Shown here: positions 8,648 through 18,259 of the stretch, piece by piece | Layout of the letters: every line of letters starts with the position of its first letter | How positions within the stretch are numbered: position 1 is the stretch's first letter | DNA from: Ectobacillus sp. JY-23 | GTDB lineage: Bacteria > Bacillota > Bacilli > Bacillales > Bacillaceae_G | Length of the DNA stretch: 64,000 nucleotides | Reading direction: 5' to 3' | Assembly (NCBI RefSeq): GCF_023022965.1 | Contig: NZ_CP095462.1 | Location: 3,204,001-3,268,000 of the forward strand | Notes under the pieces: model-generated | Databases searched by the model: none | What the model saw: only the letters and a program-made list of their open reading frames with translations | What the model was told of the DNA's origin: nothing | Translations under genes and position numbers: made by a program

Positions 8648-9949
8648 TTAGTGAGGTAAAAACACCAGTTGATACAAGAACAATACAGCGAACATATACA
8701 CTAGCGGATGTACTGCACGGAATTTTCCTTTTACAACCTTCATAAGTGGATAAGAGATAAAACCAAGAGCGATACCTGTTGCGATGCTAGATGTCAGCGG
8801 CATGCTAAGAATAACTAAGAACGCCGGGAATGCTTCATCAAATTCATTCCACTCAATATGACGAACAGCGCCCATCATTAAGCAGCCCACGATAATGAGT
8901 GATGGTGATGTAATCGCTGCAACGCCAGATACAGCACCAACTAGCGGACTGAATAAAGCGGCTACTGCAAAAAGAGCGGCAACAACAAGTGCAGTCAAAC
9001 CTGTACGTCCACCTGCAGCAACGCCAGCAGAGGACTCAATATATGCAGTTGTTGGGCTTGTACCGAACATAGCACCAACAGTTGTTGAAATAGAGTCGGA
9101 AATCATGGCACGTCCGCCGTTCGGCAACTTACCATTCTTTACAAGACCAGCTTGCTGTGCTACACCAAGAAGCGTACCAGTTGTATCAAACAATGTAACA
9201 AGTAAGAATGAAAACACAACGCCGTATAGCCCATATTGAATTACATCAGAAATGGCTGTGATTGGATTTGCAACAATAATACCCTCTGGTAATTGTGGCA
9301 GTGACATTACGCCTTTTGTAAAGGATAATTGCTTTGTGAAGTACGCGATAATACCTGTAATTAGCATTCCGATAAACAACGCGCCTCGAACGTTAAGGGA
9401 CATTAACATAATAGTTACTGCAAGACCCACCAATGCCAAAATAACAGGAGCGGAGTGTAAGTCTCCAAGGCCAACCAGATTGGAAGGATGCTTTGTAATA
9501 ATACCAGTTAAACGAAGACCAATAAAAGCTATGAACAAGCCAATACCAGCTGTAATTGCATGCTTTAAATTTTCAGGAATAGCTTCCATTAGTTTTGTAC
9601 GAAATTTTGTTAAAGACAATACAAGAAAAATCATACCAGTGACGAATACTGCAGAAAATGCAATTGCAAATGTTACCTCTTCATGCGCTTTTACAACAGA
9701 ATAAGCAAAGTAGGCATTTAATCCCATACCCGGTGCAATTGCAATTGGCATATTAGCAAAAAAAGCCATACATAGTGTACCGACAACTGCTGCAATTACT
9801 GTCGCTGTAAAACCTTGCTGAAACGGCACACCCGCATCCGCTAAAATAACGGGGTTTACGATAATGATATATGCCATTGTTAAAAAGGTTGTAAGACCTG
9901 CAATAATTTCTGTTTTTACAGATGATTTATGCTCTGATAAATTAAACAT
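8648..9949 (-). CDS. NCS2/AzgA-family purine permease
   Basis: A 433-residue polytopic proton-coupled nucleobase importer of the AzgA/PbuG/PbuO branch (guanine, hypoxanthine or adenine). Family segments visible are TFLTMAYIIIVNP near residue 20, IAPGMGLNAYFAYSVV near residue 70, GIGLFIAFIGL, FLLVTLFDTTGTLLG, and the TAYIESSAGVAAGGRTGLTA motif near residue 300. Length is typical. The 5' region carries no purine-riboswitch core, so control probably differs from the classical pbuG leader. The exact purine cannot be assigned from sequence. Confidence 0.9.
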   Translation of the reverse strand: MFNLSEHKSSVKTEIIAGLTTFLTMAYIIIVNPVILADAGVPFQQGFTATVIAAVVGTLCMAFFANMPIAIAPGMGLNAYFAYSVVKAHEEVTFAIAFSAVFVTGMIFLVLSLTKFRTKLMEAIPENLKHAITAGIGLFIAFIGLRLTGIITKHPSNLVGLGDLHSAPVILALVGLAVTIMLMSLNVRGALFIGMLITGIIAYFTKQLSFTKGVMSLPQLPEGIIVANPITAISDVIQYGLYGVVFSFLLVTLFDTTGTLLGVAQQAGLVKNGKLPNGGRAMISDSISTTVGAMFGTSPTTAYIESSAGVAAGGRTGLTALVVAALFAVAALFSPLVGAVSGVAAITSPSLIIVGCLMMGAVRHIEWNEFDEAFPAFLVILSMPLTSSIATGIALGFISYPLMKVVKGKFRAVHPLVYMFAVLFLYQLVFLPH

Positions 9950-10238
9950 ACTTGTAACCTTCCTTTTTTACGAATAATAATCACAACAGTTATATATATT
10001 ATTCGGTAATGTTTGATTTGGCAAGAGTTTTTTTGGAAAATCGAATGTTTTTTATTGTTTATATAGGTATCGTTAAGAAATTAATGGATTTTAGCGGTAG
10101 CATAGCTTCTTTTTGTTTGTGTATAACGTCTTCTTTACCTATTATGTACAATCCTTTTATATTTTGACTCCTTATGTACATTCTATATAAATGAGCAAAG
10201 CTTGTATAAGTTTACGTAATAGAAGGGAGTAAAGAACA
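9950..10238. other. Intergenic region between divergent genes
   Basis: This stretch is very AT-rich. I searched it for a guanine or adenine riboswitch core on the minus strand and found none. On the plus strand, TTGACT followed after about 16 bases by TATAAA, near 10164-10192, could be the promoter of the SDR gene. Confidence 0.4.
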
Positions 10239-11093
10239 ATGGCGAATAAGAAGCAGATTCAAGCACCGCAGCATCAACAAAAGCAACCAGGTATTGAATC
10301 TTTGATGAATCCCCTGCCGAAGTTTGATCAGGGGTATAAAGGTTCAGGGAAATTACAGGGAAAGTGTGCGTTGATTACAGGTGGAGATAGCGGTATTGGT
10401 CGAGCTGTGGCAGTAGCGTTTGCTAAAGAAGGAGCGCATGTTGCGATTGCTTATTTAGATGAGCATGAAGATGCAAATGAAACAAAGCGTATTGTGGAGA
10501 GTCAAGGTGTGAAATGTTTGTTGCTGGCAGGCGATTTAAGTGAGGAGACACAATGTAAAGATATAGTAGCACAAACAGTAGCGCAATTAGGTGGTCTTAA
10601 TGTGCTTGTAAATAACATTGCCCAGCACTATCCGTGTCAAAATTTGCTTGAACTTACTGCTGATCAATGGGAGAAAACCTTTAAAATTAACGTTTTTTCC
10701 TATTTTTGTACAACCAAAGCGGCCCTGCCGCACATGAAAGCAGGAGACACTATTATTAATACAACTTCTATTACTGCTTATGAGGGAAACGAACAGCTTT
10801 TGGATTATTCTTCTACAAAGGGAGCAATTGTTACATTTACAAAATCATTGGCAAAATCTCTTATGCAACAAGGAATTCGCGTGAATGGTGTTGCACCTGG
10901 TCCAATATGGACCCCACTTATTCCAGCGAGTTTTGACAGCAAAAAGGTGTCTGAATTTGGGAGCGATTCACCGATGGGACGGCCAGGTCAACCTTATGAG
11001 CTGGCACCAGCTTATGTATATTTGGCCTCAGCCGATTCTTCTTATGTATCGGGGCAGATGTTGCATGTCAACGGTGGGACCATTATTGGGTAA
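10239..11093 (+). CDS. SDR family oxidoreductase (YhdF/YhxC-like)
   Basis: A 284-residue NAD(P)-dependent classical short-chain dehydrogenase. The cofactor motif TGGDSGIGRA is at about residues 48-57, NNIAQ corresponds to the NNAG site, and the catalytic Ser/Tyr/Lys lie in TSITAYEG and YSSTKGA. The basic, Gln-rich N-terminal extension of about 40 residues before the Rossmann fold is typical of the Bacillus general-stress-related SDR group (YhdF, YhxC). RBS AAGGGAG precedes the ATG. The substrate is not known for this group. Confidence 0.88.
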   Translation: MANKKQIQAPQHQQKQPGIESLMNPLPKFDQGYKGSGKLQGKCALITGGDSGIGRAVAVAFAKEGAHVAIAYLDEHEDANETKRIVESQGVKCLLLAGDLSEETQCKDIVAQTVAQLGGLNVLVNNIAQHYPCQNLLELTADQWEKTFKINVFSYFCTTKAALPHMKAGDTIINTTSITAYEGNEQLLDYSSTKGAIVTFTKSLAKSLMQQGIRVNGVAPGPIWTPLIPASFDSKKVSEFGSDSPMGRPGQPYELAPAYVYLASADSSYVSGQMLHVNGGTIIG

Positions 11094-11100
11094 GCTAGGG

Positions 11101-11871
11101 ATGAAGAAGTTGAGGGTTCTATTCATATTGATTATGGTACTGCTTTTACCTATAGAAGTACGAGCGGCACTTCCAGATCATCTGATTTTAATTAACATTG
11201 AGACAAACCAACTATCGTATTTTGAGAACGGCAATTATATACGAACGTTTCCTGTTTCAACAGGTAAAAAGGAAACACCTACACCGGAAGGAAAATTTTT
11301 AATTGCTAATAAATATAAGAATAAGAAATATCACCGGAAGAAGATTGAAGGCGGTGCTTGGAACAACCCTCTTGGTACAAGGTGGATGGGACTTAATTAC
11401 AAAGAATATGGTATTCATGGTACCAATAAAGAACATTCTGTAGGCACATACGAATCAAATGGATGCATTCGCATGAATGATCGTAACATTCAATGGCTGT
11501 ATGATAGAGTGCCGCTACATACACGGGTAATCATTAAACGATTTTATATTTCGCCTGAAATGATGGCTCATACGATGGGGTATCGTGTAACGAGTTGGAG
11601 CGGAAAACAAGTACAATCTCATCAAATTGGGAGAATACGCTTGATAGATCGTACAATGTTATATTGGCGAGATTTAAACGGAACGTATTATCCAATCAAA
11701 CAGGTTATGCCAAATGAAACGTACGCAGTTTTCTCACATGATGGTGCTGGCACATATCATATTGGGAGTGGATTTTATATTATTGACAAAGTACAAGAAG
11801 ATAGTGTTTATGAGCAAATCCCAAACCATATTCTTGTTAATCAATATAAAAGAAAACAAGGCGTCCTGTGA
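11101..11871 (+). CDS. L,D-transpeptidase (YkuD family), secreted
   Basis: A 256-residue exported protein that cross-links or modifies peptidoglycan stem peptides. An N-terminal hydrophobic signal ends near VRAALPD. The YkuD domain follows directly with LILINIETNQLSYFENG, and the active site HGTNK plus SNGCIRM supplies the catalytic Cys. About 100 residues after the catalytic domain have no recognised fold. The start is ATG 11101, eight bases after the SDR stop. The upstream in-frame extension lies inside the SDR gene and has no signal sequence, so it was rejected. The gene may be co-transcribed with the SDR gene. Confidence 0.87.
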   Translation: MKKLRVLFILIMVLLLPIEVRAALPDHLILINIETNQLSYFENGNYIRTFPVSTGKKETPTPEGKFLIANKYKNKKYHRKKIEGGAWNNPLGTRWMGLNYKEYGIHGTNKEHSVGTYESNGCIRMNDRNIQWLYDRVPLHTRVIIKRFYISPEMMAHTMGYRVTSWSGKQVQSHQIGRIRLIDRTMLYWRDLNGTYYPIKQVMPNETYAVFSHDGAGTYHIGSGFYIIDKVQEDSVYEQIPNHILVNQYKRKQGVL

Positions 11872-11885
11872 CACCTTGTTTTTTT
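11853..11885. terminator. Terminator between convergent genes
   Basis: AAAACAAGG and CCTTGTTTTTTT form a stem overlapping the 3' end of the L,D-transpeptidase gene. The A run on the other arm may also stop the minus-strand thioredoxin transcript. Confidence 0.7.
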
Positions 11886-11903
11886 GCGAAGCTGATTTTT
11901 TTG

Positions 11904-12317
11904 TTATGGTCGATTTTTTTCAAACCACTGTTTAAATGTATCTTTTTCTTGTTCGCCTTCAATACGATCTACTTCTTGCCCATCTTTGAAATGGATTACA
12001 GTTGGTGTTCCGGTAATCTTATAGCTGTCCCAACCTGCTTGATATTTTTGAAGGTCAATCACTTTCATATCAATACCCATGTCTTTTGTCATCGGTACAA
12101 TTACCGGTGAGACACGTGCGCAATGCACGCAGGATGTTTGATAAAAATAAACAATTGAATCTTTTTTGTCTTTGACCAGCTTGTCCAATTCGTTTAATGA
12201 AACAGAATTTTGATAGTACTCAGCTTTGCTGTCAGATTTTTTCTCTTGTGTAGATACAAATGCAATGGCACCGAGTAAAACGACAAGAATTAGTGTAAAG
12301 ATAATCATTTTTTTCAT
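11904..12317 (-). CDS. Membrane-anchored thioredoxin-like protein, BdbC partner
   Basis: A 137-residue thiol-disulfide protein with one N-terminal transmembrane or signal segment (IIFTLILVVLLGAIAFV) and an extracytoplasmic thioredoxin fold. The active-site CVHC is at about residue 62, with a cis-proline segment TGTPTVIHF. The start is ATG 12317 with AAAAGGAGC before it, overlapping the bdbC stop by 4 bp. Longer upstream extensions are frame shadow. The overlap with the DsbB-like gene indicates that the two form a disulfide-forming pair, BdbC reoxidising this protein. Confidence 0.85.
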   Translation of the reverse strand: MKKMIIFTLILVVLLGAIAFVSTQEKKSDSKAEYYQNSVSLNELDKLVKDKKDSIVYFYQTSCVHCARVSPVIVPMTKDMGIDMKVIDLQKYQAGWDSYKITGTPTVIHFKDGQEVDRIEGEQEKDTFKQWFEKNRP

Positions 12318-12745
12318 GCTTTGAAAGCTCCTTTTCTTAGTATAAATCCACTGGTAACTGCAACAATGATAAAAGCGATAAGAGCTAGGAAGGGAATCGT
12401 GACAAAACCGAACCAATTAATGTAATCCCCCGTACAAGGAACACGACCGCAAGAGGCGCCAGCTTCTGATAAAGCAGGAATTTTTTGCAACGCATAATGA
12501 TACATGGAAAAACAAGCACCAATGGATGCAAGCGGCAGTGTATAAACGGCAATTTTATAATCTTTGCGAATTATAGCTATGCCGAGAAGTAAAATGAGCG
12601 GGTACATTAAAATGCGTTGATACCAGCATAGTGTACAAGGTTCATATTTCATAATCTCAGAAAAATATAAGCTCCCTAAAGTTGCCGTTAAAGAAGCAGC
12701 CCAAGCCGTGAACAGCGCATACTCTAATTTTTTTTCAGTCGTCAT
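12314..12745 (-). CDS. bdbC: Disulfide oxidoreductase BdbC (DsbB family)
   Basis: A 143-residue four-helix membrane protein that passes electrons from extracytoplasmic thiols to quinone. Paired cysteines are CTLC at about residues 37-40 and a second pair in ASCGRVPCTGD at about residue 100, both expected for BdbC/DsbB. Its stop overlaps the thioredoxin-like gene. Assignment rests on cysteine spacing, topology and partner gene. Confidence 0.9.
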   Translation of the reverse strand: MTTEKKLEYALFTAWAASLTATLGSLYFSEIMKYEPCTLCWYQRILMYPLILLLGIAIIRKDYKIAVYTLPLASIGACFSMYHYALQKIPALSEAGASCGRVPCTGDYINWFGFVTIPFLALIAFIIVAVTSGFILRKGAFKA

Positions 12746-12906
12746 GCAGGTTTCCCTCTTTTCTACTGTTACTAACTAAATTATAGTACGAGTCATTTCT
12801 TATGTAAAATGTATTTGCTGTGAATTTTGATAATAGAAATTATTTCCCTTGACTACTAGCATCGCGTAGAAAATGATATGATAATACACGAATGTTCTTT
12901 ACATAC

Positions 12907-12981
12907 AGTCAGAACAAATTTTATTTGCAGGATTAAATATAATTCTTGTCGAATTATTGCACAGGAAATAGCATTCTGACT
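12907..12981 (+). repeat. Inverted repeat in the pgcA leader
   Basis: AGTCAGAA (12907-12914) and TTCTGACT (12974-12981) are perfect inverted arms, 59 bases apart, about 30 bases before the pgcA start. The enclosed sequence is AT-rich, with a smaller GGATTAAATATAATTC near-palindrome. No known riboswitch consensus was recognised. It may be an operator pair or an RNA stem. Confidence 0.45.
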
Positions 12982-13012
12982 CAATAAGACTTCAAGGTGG
13001 GAGAGGATAAAC

Positions 13013-14737
13013 GTGAATTGGAAAACAACTTATGAACGCTGGGCAAACGCTCCGCAACTAGCTGAGGATGTAAAACAAGATTTAATTCGCGTCAGCGAAA
13101 ATGAAAAAGAATTAGAGGATTGCTTTTACAAAAATCTAGAATTTGGTACGGGCGGTATGCGCGGTGAAATTGGACCGGGAACCAACCGAATGAATATATA
13201 CACGGTACGTAAAGCATCAGAAGGGTTAGGACGTTTTATCGAGTCTTTTGGAGAAGAGGCAAAGCGTCGCGGCGTAGCAATTGCGTATGATTCTCGCCAT
13301 AAATCTCCGGAATTTGCGATGGAAGCTGCAAAAACTTTAGCTTCACGCGGTATTCAAACATATGTGTTTGAGGAGCTCCGCCCAACACCGCAGTTGTCCT
13401 TTGCACTACGTACGCTTGGCGCTTTTTCAGGAATTGTCGTAACAGCAAGTCATAATCCGCCTGAGTACAACGGCTATAAAGTATATGGTGAAGACGGAGG
13501 TCAATTGCCGCCAAAAGAAGCAGATATGGTGATTGATTATGTAAATGCTGTTGAGAATGAATTAGACCTTGCTGTGGAAGCCGAAGAAGTTTTAAAAGAA
13601 AAAGGACTCATTAAAATGATTGGCGAAGAGATGGATGAAAAGTATGTAGAAATGTTAAAAACAATTTCTGTTAACCCTGAACTTGCTGATGATGAACTGA
13701 AAATTGTATTTTCTCCATTACATGGAACAGCTAACAAGCCAGTACGTAAGGCTTTGGCTGCACTTGGCTACACCAATGTGACTGTAGTGGCCGAGCAGGA
13801 ATTACCTGATCCGAATTTTTCTACTGTTACATCACCAAATCCGGAAGAGCACGAGGCTTTTACTTTAGCGATTGAATACGGAACCAAAATTAATGCTGAT
13901 ATTCTTGTGGCAACAGATCCAGACGCAGATCGCTTAGGTGTAGCTGTTAAGAATACAAATGGTGAGTATATTGTGTTAACGGGAAATCAAACAGGGGCTA
14001 TTTTACTTGAGTACTTGCTTTCTCAGAAAAAAGCAAAAGGTATCTTACCTGCAAACGGTATTGTATTAAAAACCATTGTTACGTCAGAGATTGGGCGTGC
14101 TGTAGCTAGCGCTTATGGTTTACAAACTCTTGATACGTTAACAGGATTTAAATTTATTGGTGAAAAAATTAAGGAATATGAAACAACAGGTGAGTATACA
14201 TTCCAGTTCGGATATGAGGAAAGCTACGGTTATCTTATCGGAGATTTTGTACGCGATAAAGATGCAGTACAAGCAACGCTGTTTGCGATTGAAGCTGCAG
14301 CCTACTATAAAAAACGCGGCATGACTTTATATGAAGGATTGCTTGAAATTTTTGAGAAGTATGGTTTTTACCGTGAAGGTTTAAAATCCTTAACTTTAAA
14401 AGGAAAAGACGGTGCAGAGCAAATCGCAAACCTGCTGTCTTCTTTCCGTCAACAGCCGCCTGTTGAGTTTGCAGGACTTCGCGTTACAAAGGCGGAGGAC
14501 TATAAAACAAGTGTCAGCACAGATATCAATGGCGATACAGAAGAAATTCAATTGCCAAAATCAAATGTATTAAAATATTTCTTGGAAGATGGTTCATGGG
14601 TATGCTTACGCCCTTCTGGAACAGAACCGAAAGTGAAGTTTTACTTCGGTGTGAAAGGTACAAGCCTAGAAAACAGCGAGGTAAAGCTTGCGGACATTTC
14701 TGAATCATTCATGGAACAAGTAAATGCACGACTATAA
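13013..14737 (+). CDS. pgcA: Alpha-phosphoglucomutase PgcA
   Basis: A 574-residue cytosolic phosphohexomutase interconverting glucose 6-phosphate and glucose 1-phosphate. It supplies UDP-glucose for teichoic acid and glycolipid. FGTGGMRG near residue 45, the phosphoserine loop [13 protein letters not shown] near residue 145, the metal loop DPDADRLGV, the sugar-binding GYEESYGYL and the phosphate-binding RPSGTEPK near the C-terminus are all intact. The start is GTG 13013 after GGTGGGAGAGG. Length matches Bacillus PgcA. Confidence 0.95.
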   Translation: MNWKTTYERWANAPQLAEDVKQDLIRVSENEKELEDCFYKNLEFGTGGMRGEIGPGTNRMNIYTVRKASEGLGRFIESFGEEAKRRGVAIAYDSRHKSPEFAMEAAKTLASRGIQTYVFEELRPTPQLSFALRTLGAFSGIVVTASHNPPEYNGYKVYGEDGGQLPPKEADMVIDYVNAVENELDLAVEAEEVLKEKGLIKMIGEEMDEKYVEMLKTISVNPELADDELKIVFSPLHGTANKPVRKALAALGYTNVTVVAEQELPDPNFSTVTSPNPEEHEAFTLAIEYGTKINADILVATDPDADRLGVAVKNTNGEYIVLTGNQTGAILLEYLLSQKKAKGILPANGIVLKTIVTSEIGRAVASAYGLQTLDTLTGFKFIGEKIKEYETTGEYTFQFGYEESYGYLIGDFVRDKDAVQATLFAIEAAAYYKKRGMTLYEGLLEIFEKYGFYREGLKSLTLKGKDGAEQIANLLSSFRQQPPVEFAGLRVTKAEDYKTSVSTDINGDTEEIQLPKSNVLKYFLEDGSWVCLRPSGTEPKVKFYFGVKGTSLENSEVKLADISESFMEQVNARL

Positions 14738-14767
14738 AAAAAACAAGGCCAAGGCCTTGTTTTTTTA
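14736..14767. terminator. Bidirectional terminator between pgcA and LCP gene
   Basis: AAAAAACAAGGCC and GGCCTTGTTTTTT form a perfect stem with A and T runs on either side. It serves pgcA on plus and the LCP gene on minus, and the LCP stop lies within its T run. Confidence 0.88.
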
Positions 14768-15688
14768 TTTGGTCGGTTCGTTTACTGGCTTTGGCTCATC
14801 AATGATAAACTCCTTTAATGCAGACCTATTTTTAGCAAAATCCAGCTCCAGTACAGCACCTGCGTGTTTGTAGGTTTTATCCTGATAGCCAGCTTGTACA
14901 GGAATACGCATGGTTTGCACTTCGGCAATTGGATTAAGTAACATGCTTCCGCCGATTGATAAAATAGTTTGTGTACTCATGTCAGTTTCTACATATTTCA
15001 TTAACTCTTGTCCCATGCCAGGTAGTTTGAACATGCCATCTAACGAGCTTGCCTTATTAGCGAATTCATCTTTTAAGGCATTTAAAACTTGCTGCTGTCT
15101 TTGGACACGTCCGAAATCACTTTCTGCATCATGACGGAATCTGGCATAAGAGAGCAGTTCCCGCCCGTGCAAACGCTGACGACCAGGTGTCAGCTTCAAA
15201 CCCATATCATCAATAAGGCGCTGTGGGACATCCACCTCAATGCCTTCAGGTGCAACAGCATCCACAATTTTTACAAACCCTTCAAAATCAATCGTGACAT
15301 AGTGCTGTACGTCAATTCCGAAATTTTCCTTAATGGTTTGACGAAGCAATTCTGGGCCACCTAGATAATAGGCAGTATTAATTTTATTATAACCTTTCGC
15401 ATAAGAAGGAATTTTAACATAACTATCCCTCATAATAGACACCAGCTTTGCTTTTTGATGCTTCGGATCGTATTGTGCGACCATAATGGCATCAGAACGT
15501 GAGTGTTTTTCACCCCTAGAGTCGACACCGAGAACTAAGATATTGATGCGGCCATTTTCATCTTTTACGCCATAAAAAGGTGCATGCTTAACAGGAGTAT
15601 CACCGATTGGTTCTTGTTTTCCAGTGTTTCCTTGTGACTGACAACCAACTATACATATCGCTATAAGGAGAATGAATAATCGCTTCAA
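14765..15688 (-). CDS. LytR-CpsA-Psr family protein with a lipobox
   Basis: A 307-residue LCP-family phosphotransferase, the class that attaches teichoic acids or other glycopolymers to peptidoglycan. The LCP core shows NILVLGVDSRGEKHSRSDAIM, IMRDSYVKIP, INTAYYLGG, RLHGRELLSYARFRHDAESDFGRVQRQQQV, with the usual Asp and Arg residues. The N-terminus is MKRLFILLIAICIVGCQSQ. IVGC looks like a lipobox, so lipid anchoring may replace the usual transmembrane helix. The start is TTG 15688 with AGGATG before it. Being beside pgcA fits a cell-envelope polymer role. Confidence 0.9.
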   Translation of the reverse strand: MKRLFILLIAICIVGCQSQGNTGKQEPIGDTPVKHAPFYGVKDENGRINILVLGVDSRGEKHSRSDAIMVAQYDPKHQKAKLVSIMRDSYVKIPSYAKGYNKINTAYYLGGPELLRQTIKENFGIDVQHYVTIDFEGFVKIVDAVAPEGIEVDVPQRLIDDMGLKLTPGRQRLHGRELLSYARFRHDAESDFGRVQRQQQVLNALKDEFANKASSLDGMFKLPGMGQELMKYVETDMSTQTILSIGGSMLLNPIAEVQTMRIPVQAGYQDKTYKHAGAVLELDFAKNRSALKEFIIDEPKPVNEPTK

Positions 15689-15744
15689 ATTATCACATCC
15701 TAATACATTTACATTTAGTATGAGCCGTAGAAAGGAAAATATAC

Positions 15745-15771
15745 AAAAAAGGGATTCGCTATGCGAATCCC
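15745..15771 (-). terminator. Terminator of the yhdB-like gene
   Basis: On the minus strand GGGATTCGCATAGCGAATCCC forms a near-perfect stem followed by TTTTTT. Confidence 0.85.
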
Positions 15772-15778
15772 TACATGT

Positions 15779-16045
15779 TTACATTTGTACTTGTTCGTGC
15801 TGATATGCTTCGTACGCCTTTTGTGTTGCATGGTCGATATACTGAAACATAAGCTGCAGTTGCTTATCGACCTCGGCCAAATCTTTTGCATACTTATAAG
15901 CGTGCATAAAATGCTCTATTCGTTTTGAAAACACTTCATCTTTGGTTTGTACCATTAAAATGAGTAGTTGATCCCAATTGCAGCAGTACGTATAGTACAG
16001 CGCTTTGTCATAATCAGTGTAGCCCTCTGTCATCTGTATATTCAT
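15779..16045 (-). CDS. yhdB: YhdB-like small protein
   Basis: An 88-residue soluble, helical, cytosolic protein containing the YDKALYYTYCCNWDQLLILMVQT block and SKRIEHFMHAY, which I recognise as YhdB-family features. Its function is unknown. The start is ATG 16045, seven bases after GGAGGG. The GTG immediately before it is a less well-spaced alternative. The nearby spoVR gene parallels the B. subtilis neighbourhood of yhdB. Confidence 0.7.
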   Translation of the reverse strand: MNIQMTEGYTDYDKALYYTYCCNWDQLLILMVQTKDEVFSKRIEHFMHAYKYAKDLAEVDKQLQLMFQYIDHATQKAYEAYQHEQVQM

Positions 16046-16196
16046 CACAAGCCCTCCTTGCTTGAGGAGTTGAGATTAGTGTGTGACAATCAGAGAAAAT
16101 TAAGCCTGAAAGAATTTGTTAGCAAATTGTTATATAAAATGCCGAAAAAGTATGTTTAGATAGAAGTAAACAGAAATTACGATTGAGGTGTTTTCT

Positions 16197-16676
16197 TTGC
16201 AGTCAAGGCTAGAGCATTACATAGATGAGCGTGCTGTTCAAGTATGGCGTTTAACCGCCATTGTGATAAATGTTGTAATAGTTACCATATATGGCGCTGT
16301 TTTTCTTATATTTCCTTTGTTTCGCGATATGACAATGCTACATATAGGACTTGTGATTACCTTATTTATACATATATTATTCACAGTCTTTATCTTTCCA
16401 AGGCTACGTTGGCAACGATGGCGTTATGCGATTCAAACGCAAGAGATTGATTTGCAACATGGTGTGTTCATAACAAAAAAAACATTAGTGCCAATGATTC
16501 GCGTTCAGCATGTAGATGTACGCCAAGGGCCTTTTTTACGTAAGTACGGACTGGCTGCTGTAGAAATTACAACGGCTGCAACTACGCACGAAATTCCGGC
16601 CGTAGCGGTGGAAGAGGCAGAACGTCTTCGCAATCAACTATCGGCGCTAGCAAGGGTGGCGACAGAAGATGTATAA
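16197..16676 (+). CDS. ydbS: PH domain-containing membrane protein, YdbS-like
   Basis: A protein of about 159 residues with two N-terminal transmembrane helices and one bacterial PH (bPH2) domain. In B. subtilis the ydbS-ydbT pair affects resistance to a co-produced antimicrobial peptide, but the mechanism is unclear. The chosen start is TTG 16197, six bases after GAGGTG. A GTG at 16188 lies within that ribosome binding site. VFITKKTLVPMIRVQHVDVRQGPFLRKYGLA is the typical bPH2 strand region. It overlaps ydbT by 8 bp. Confidence 0.8.
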   Translation: MQSRLEHYIDERAVQVWRLTAIVINVVIVTIYGAVFLIFPLFRDMTMLHIGLVITLFIHILFTVFIFPRLRWQRWRYAIQTQEIDLQHGVFITKKTLVPMIRVQHVDVRQGPFLRKYGLAAVEITTAATTHEIPAVAVEEAERLRNQLSALARVATEDV

Positions 16677-18090
16677 AAAAAAGTTACATCCTATTGCAAT
16701 TGCATTTACCATATGTAAGTACACATGGAGTTTATTTCCGTTATGTACAATTGTTTTAGTAAACTTCAGCAAATCTTTTCCCTTTTCAACGTTTGTGAAT
16801 ACAATGGTACTAATCGGCTTGTTTTTAGTAGGAATTGCAATTTCTTCCTTCATAAGCTGGAAAACCTTCACGTATACGTTAGATAGGACAAGTCTCATTA
16901 TTGAACATGGTTTACTGTTTCGCAGTAAACGCTCTATTCCGATTGAGCGAATTCAATCGACAAACGAACAAGAAAACATATTGCATAGATGGTTTGGACT
17001 CGTGCAGCTGCAAATAGAGACCGCAGGAGGAGGGGGACCTGAACTTGTTTTAAAAGCGATTTCGAAAGAAGAGGCCAATCACTTACGAAGCATTTTTACG
17101 GTACACTCACATGCAACAGAGGAAGAGTTGTCTTCCTATATGCGTACTTTATCACCAACACATCTGTTACTGTATGCTATCACTTCAGGTACGGTAGGTA
17201 TTGTTCTTTCAGCTGTTGCTGGTTTGTATACAGAATTTGGTGATTATATCATCATTCCGCTCAAATTATCTGACTTATATACACATCAACCGTTATTTTA
17301 TGTAGGATTTTTACTGTTTTCTGTGTTTATTATGTGGATTATTGGTATTCTAATTGTATATCAAAAATATTATGATTTCCGACTGATTAGACAAGATGAA
17401 AACCTCATTATAACTCGAGGTCTATTCCACAAGCAGAAGATGATACTTCCGCTTGGGCGCATACAAGCGGTAAAAATTGAAGAGAATATTATAAGACAAT
17501 GCTTTGGATTTGCTTCGGTTCGTTTAATCAGCGCTGGTGCAGATGAGGGAGAGGACAGTAAAATCGTCAGCTTTCCGCTTGTAAAAATAAAGGAGCTACC
17601 TTTCTTATTCAAGCATTTCTTACCTGATTTTGAGATACAAACTGCATTGCAGCGCCTTCCGCAACGAGCACGTAGACGGTACATATTTCGTACGATACTT
17701 CCCGTTTTACTACTATCTATTACCGCCTATTTTCTTACATTTATAAAGTATATACTACCTGTTCTCTACTTACTTGGACTTTGGCTCGGTTATAGAAGAT
17801 ATAAAGATGCAGGCTGGATGATAACTAATCAGCAAATTATATTTCGTACTCGTTTCCTCGGACGTACGACTGTTATAATAAAGCGACATCGTATTCAATC
17901 GCTCACTGTTCAAAAAACAATGGTACAAGAACCAACTAGCTTATGCACCATAAAGGTATATGTAAAAGCAGGTGCTGCTTACAATACTTTTTCATTAGTG
18001 GATGTAGATGAAAGTACAGGTACATCTGTACGTAAATGGTATTCGTATAAAAAAGAACCTACTGTATTCTCTTATATGAAAAACGGATGA
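16669..18090 (+). CDS. ydbT: Membrane protein with several bPH2 domains, YdbT-like
   Basis: A 473-residue protein with repeated pairs of transmembrane helices, each followed by a bPH2 domain. The SIPIERIQSTNEQENILHR, ILPLGRIQAVKIEENIIRQ and IIKRHRIQSLTVQ segments mark three copies of the same strand motif. ATG 16669 lies inside the end of ydbS, so the two are translationally coupled. Expected role is at the membrane together with YdbS. The biochemical activity is unknown. Confidence 0.82.
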   Translation: MYKKKLHPIAIAFTICKYTWSLFPLCTIVLVNFSKSFPFSTFVNTMVLIGLFLVGIAISSFISWKTFTYTLDRTSLIIEHGLLFRSKRSIPIERIQSTNEQENILHRWFGLVQLQIETAGGGGPELVLKAISKEEANHLRSIFTVHSHATEEELSSYMRTLSPTHLLLYAITSGTVGIVLSAVAGLYTEFGDYIIIPLKLSDLYTHQPLFYVGFLLFSVFIMWIIGILIVYQKYYDFRLIRQDENLIITRGLFHKQKMILPLGRIQAVKIEENIIRQCFGFASVRLISAGADEGEDSKIVSFPLVKIKELPFLFKHFLPDFEIQTALQRLPQRARRRYIFRTILPVLLLSITAYFLTFIKYILPVLYLLGLWLGYRRYKDAGWMITNQQIIFRTRFLGRTTVIIKRHRIQSLTVQKTMVQEPTSLCTIKVYVKAGAAYNTFSLVDVDESTGTSVRKWYSYKKEPTVFSYMKNG

Positions 18091-18091
18091 C

Positions 18092-18115
18092 GGTTCCGCT
18101 AAGCGGACCTTTTTT
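18092..18115 (+). terminator. Terminator of ydbS-ydbT
   Basis: GGTTCCGCT and AGCGGACC form a stem followed by TTTTTT directly after the ydbT stop. Confidence 0.85.
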
Positions 18116-18259
18116 GTTTGACCGAAATAATAGTGAGAATAACCGAAAAGTGGCTGAATTCCTAGATAAAACAACAAATTAATCAGTCATGAACCCTCTT
18201 TCTCATGAAATGCTCGTTTGCTTCATACATTGAAGTAACGGAGAAAAGGGGGGAATGGT

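Noticed and set aside
9950-10238. Purine riboswitch before the purine permease
   Set aside because: The conserved core of guanine or adenine riboswitches was not found on the minus strand of the leader.
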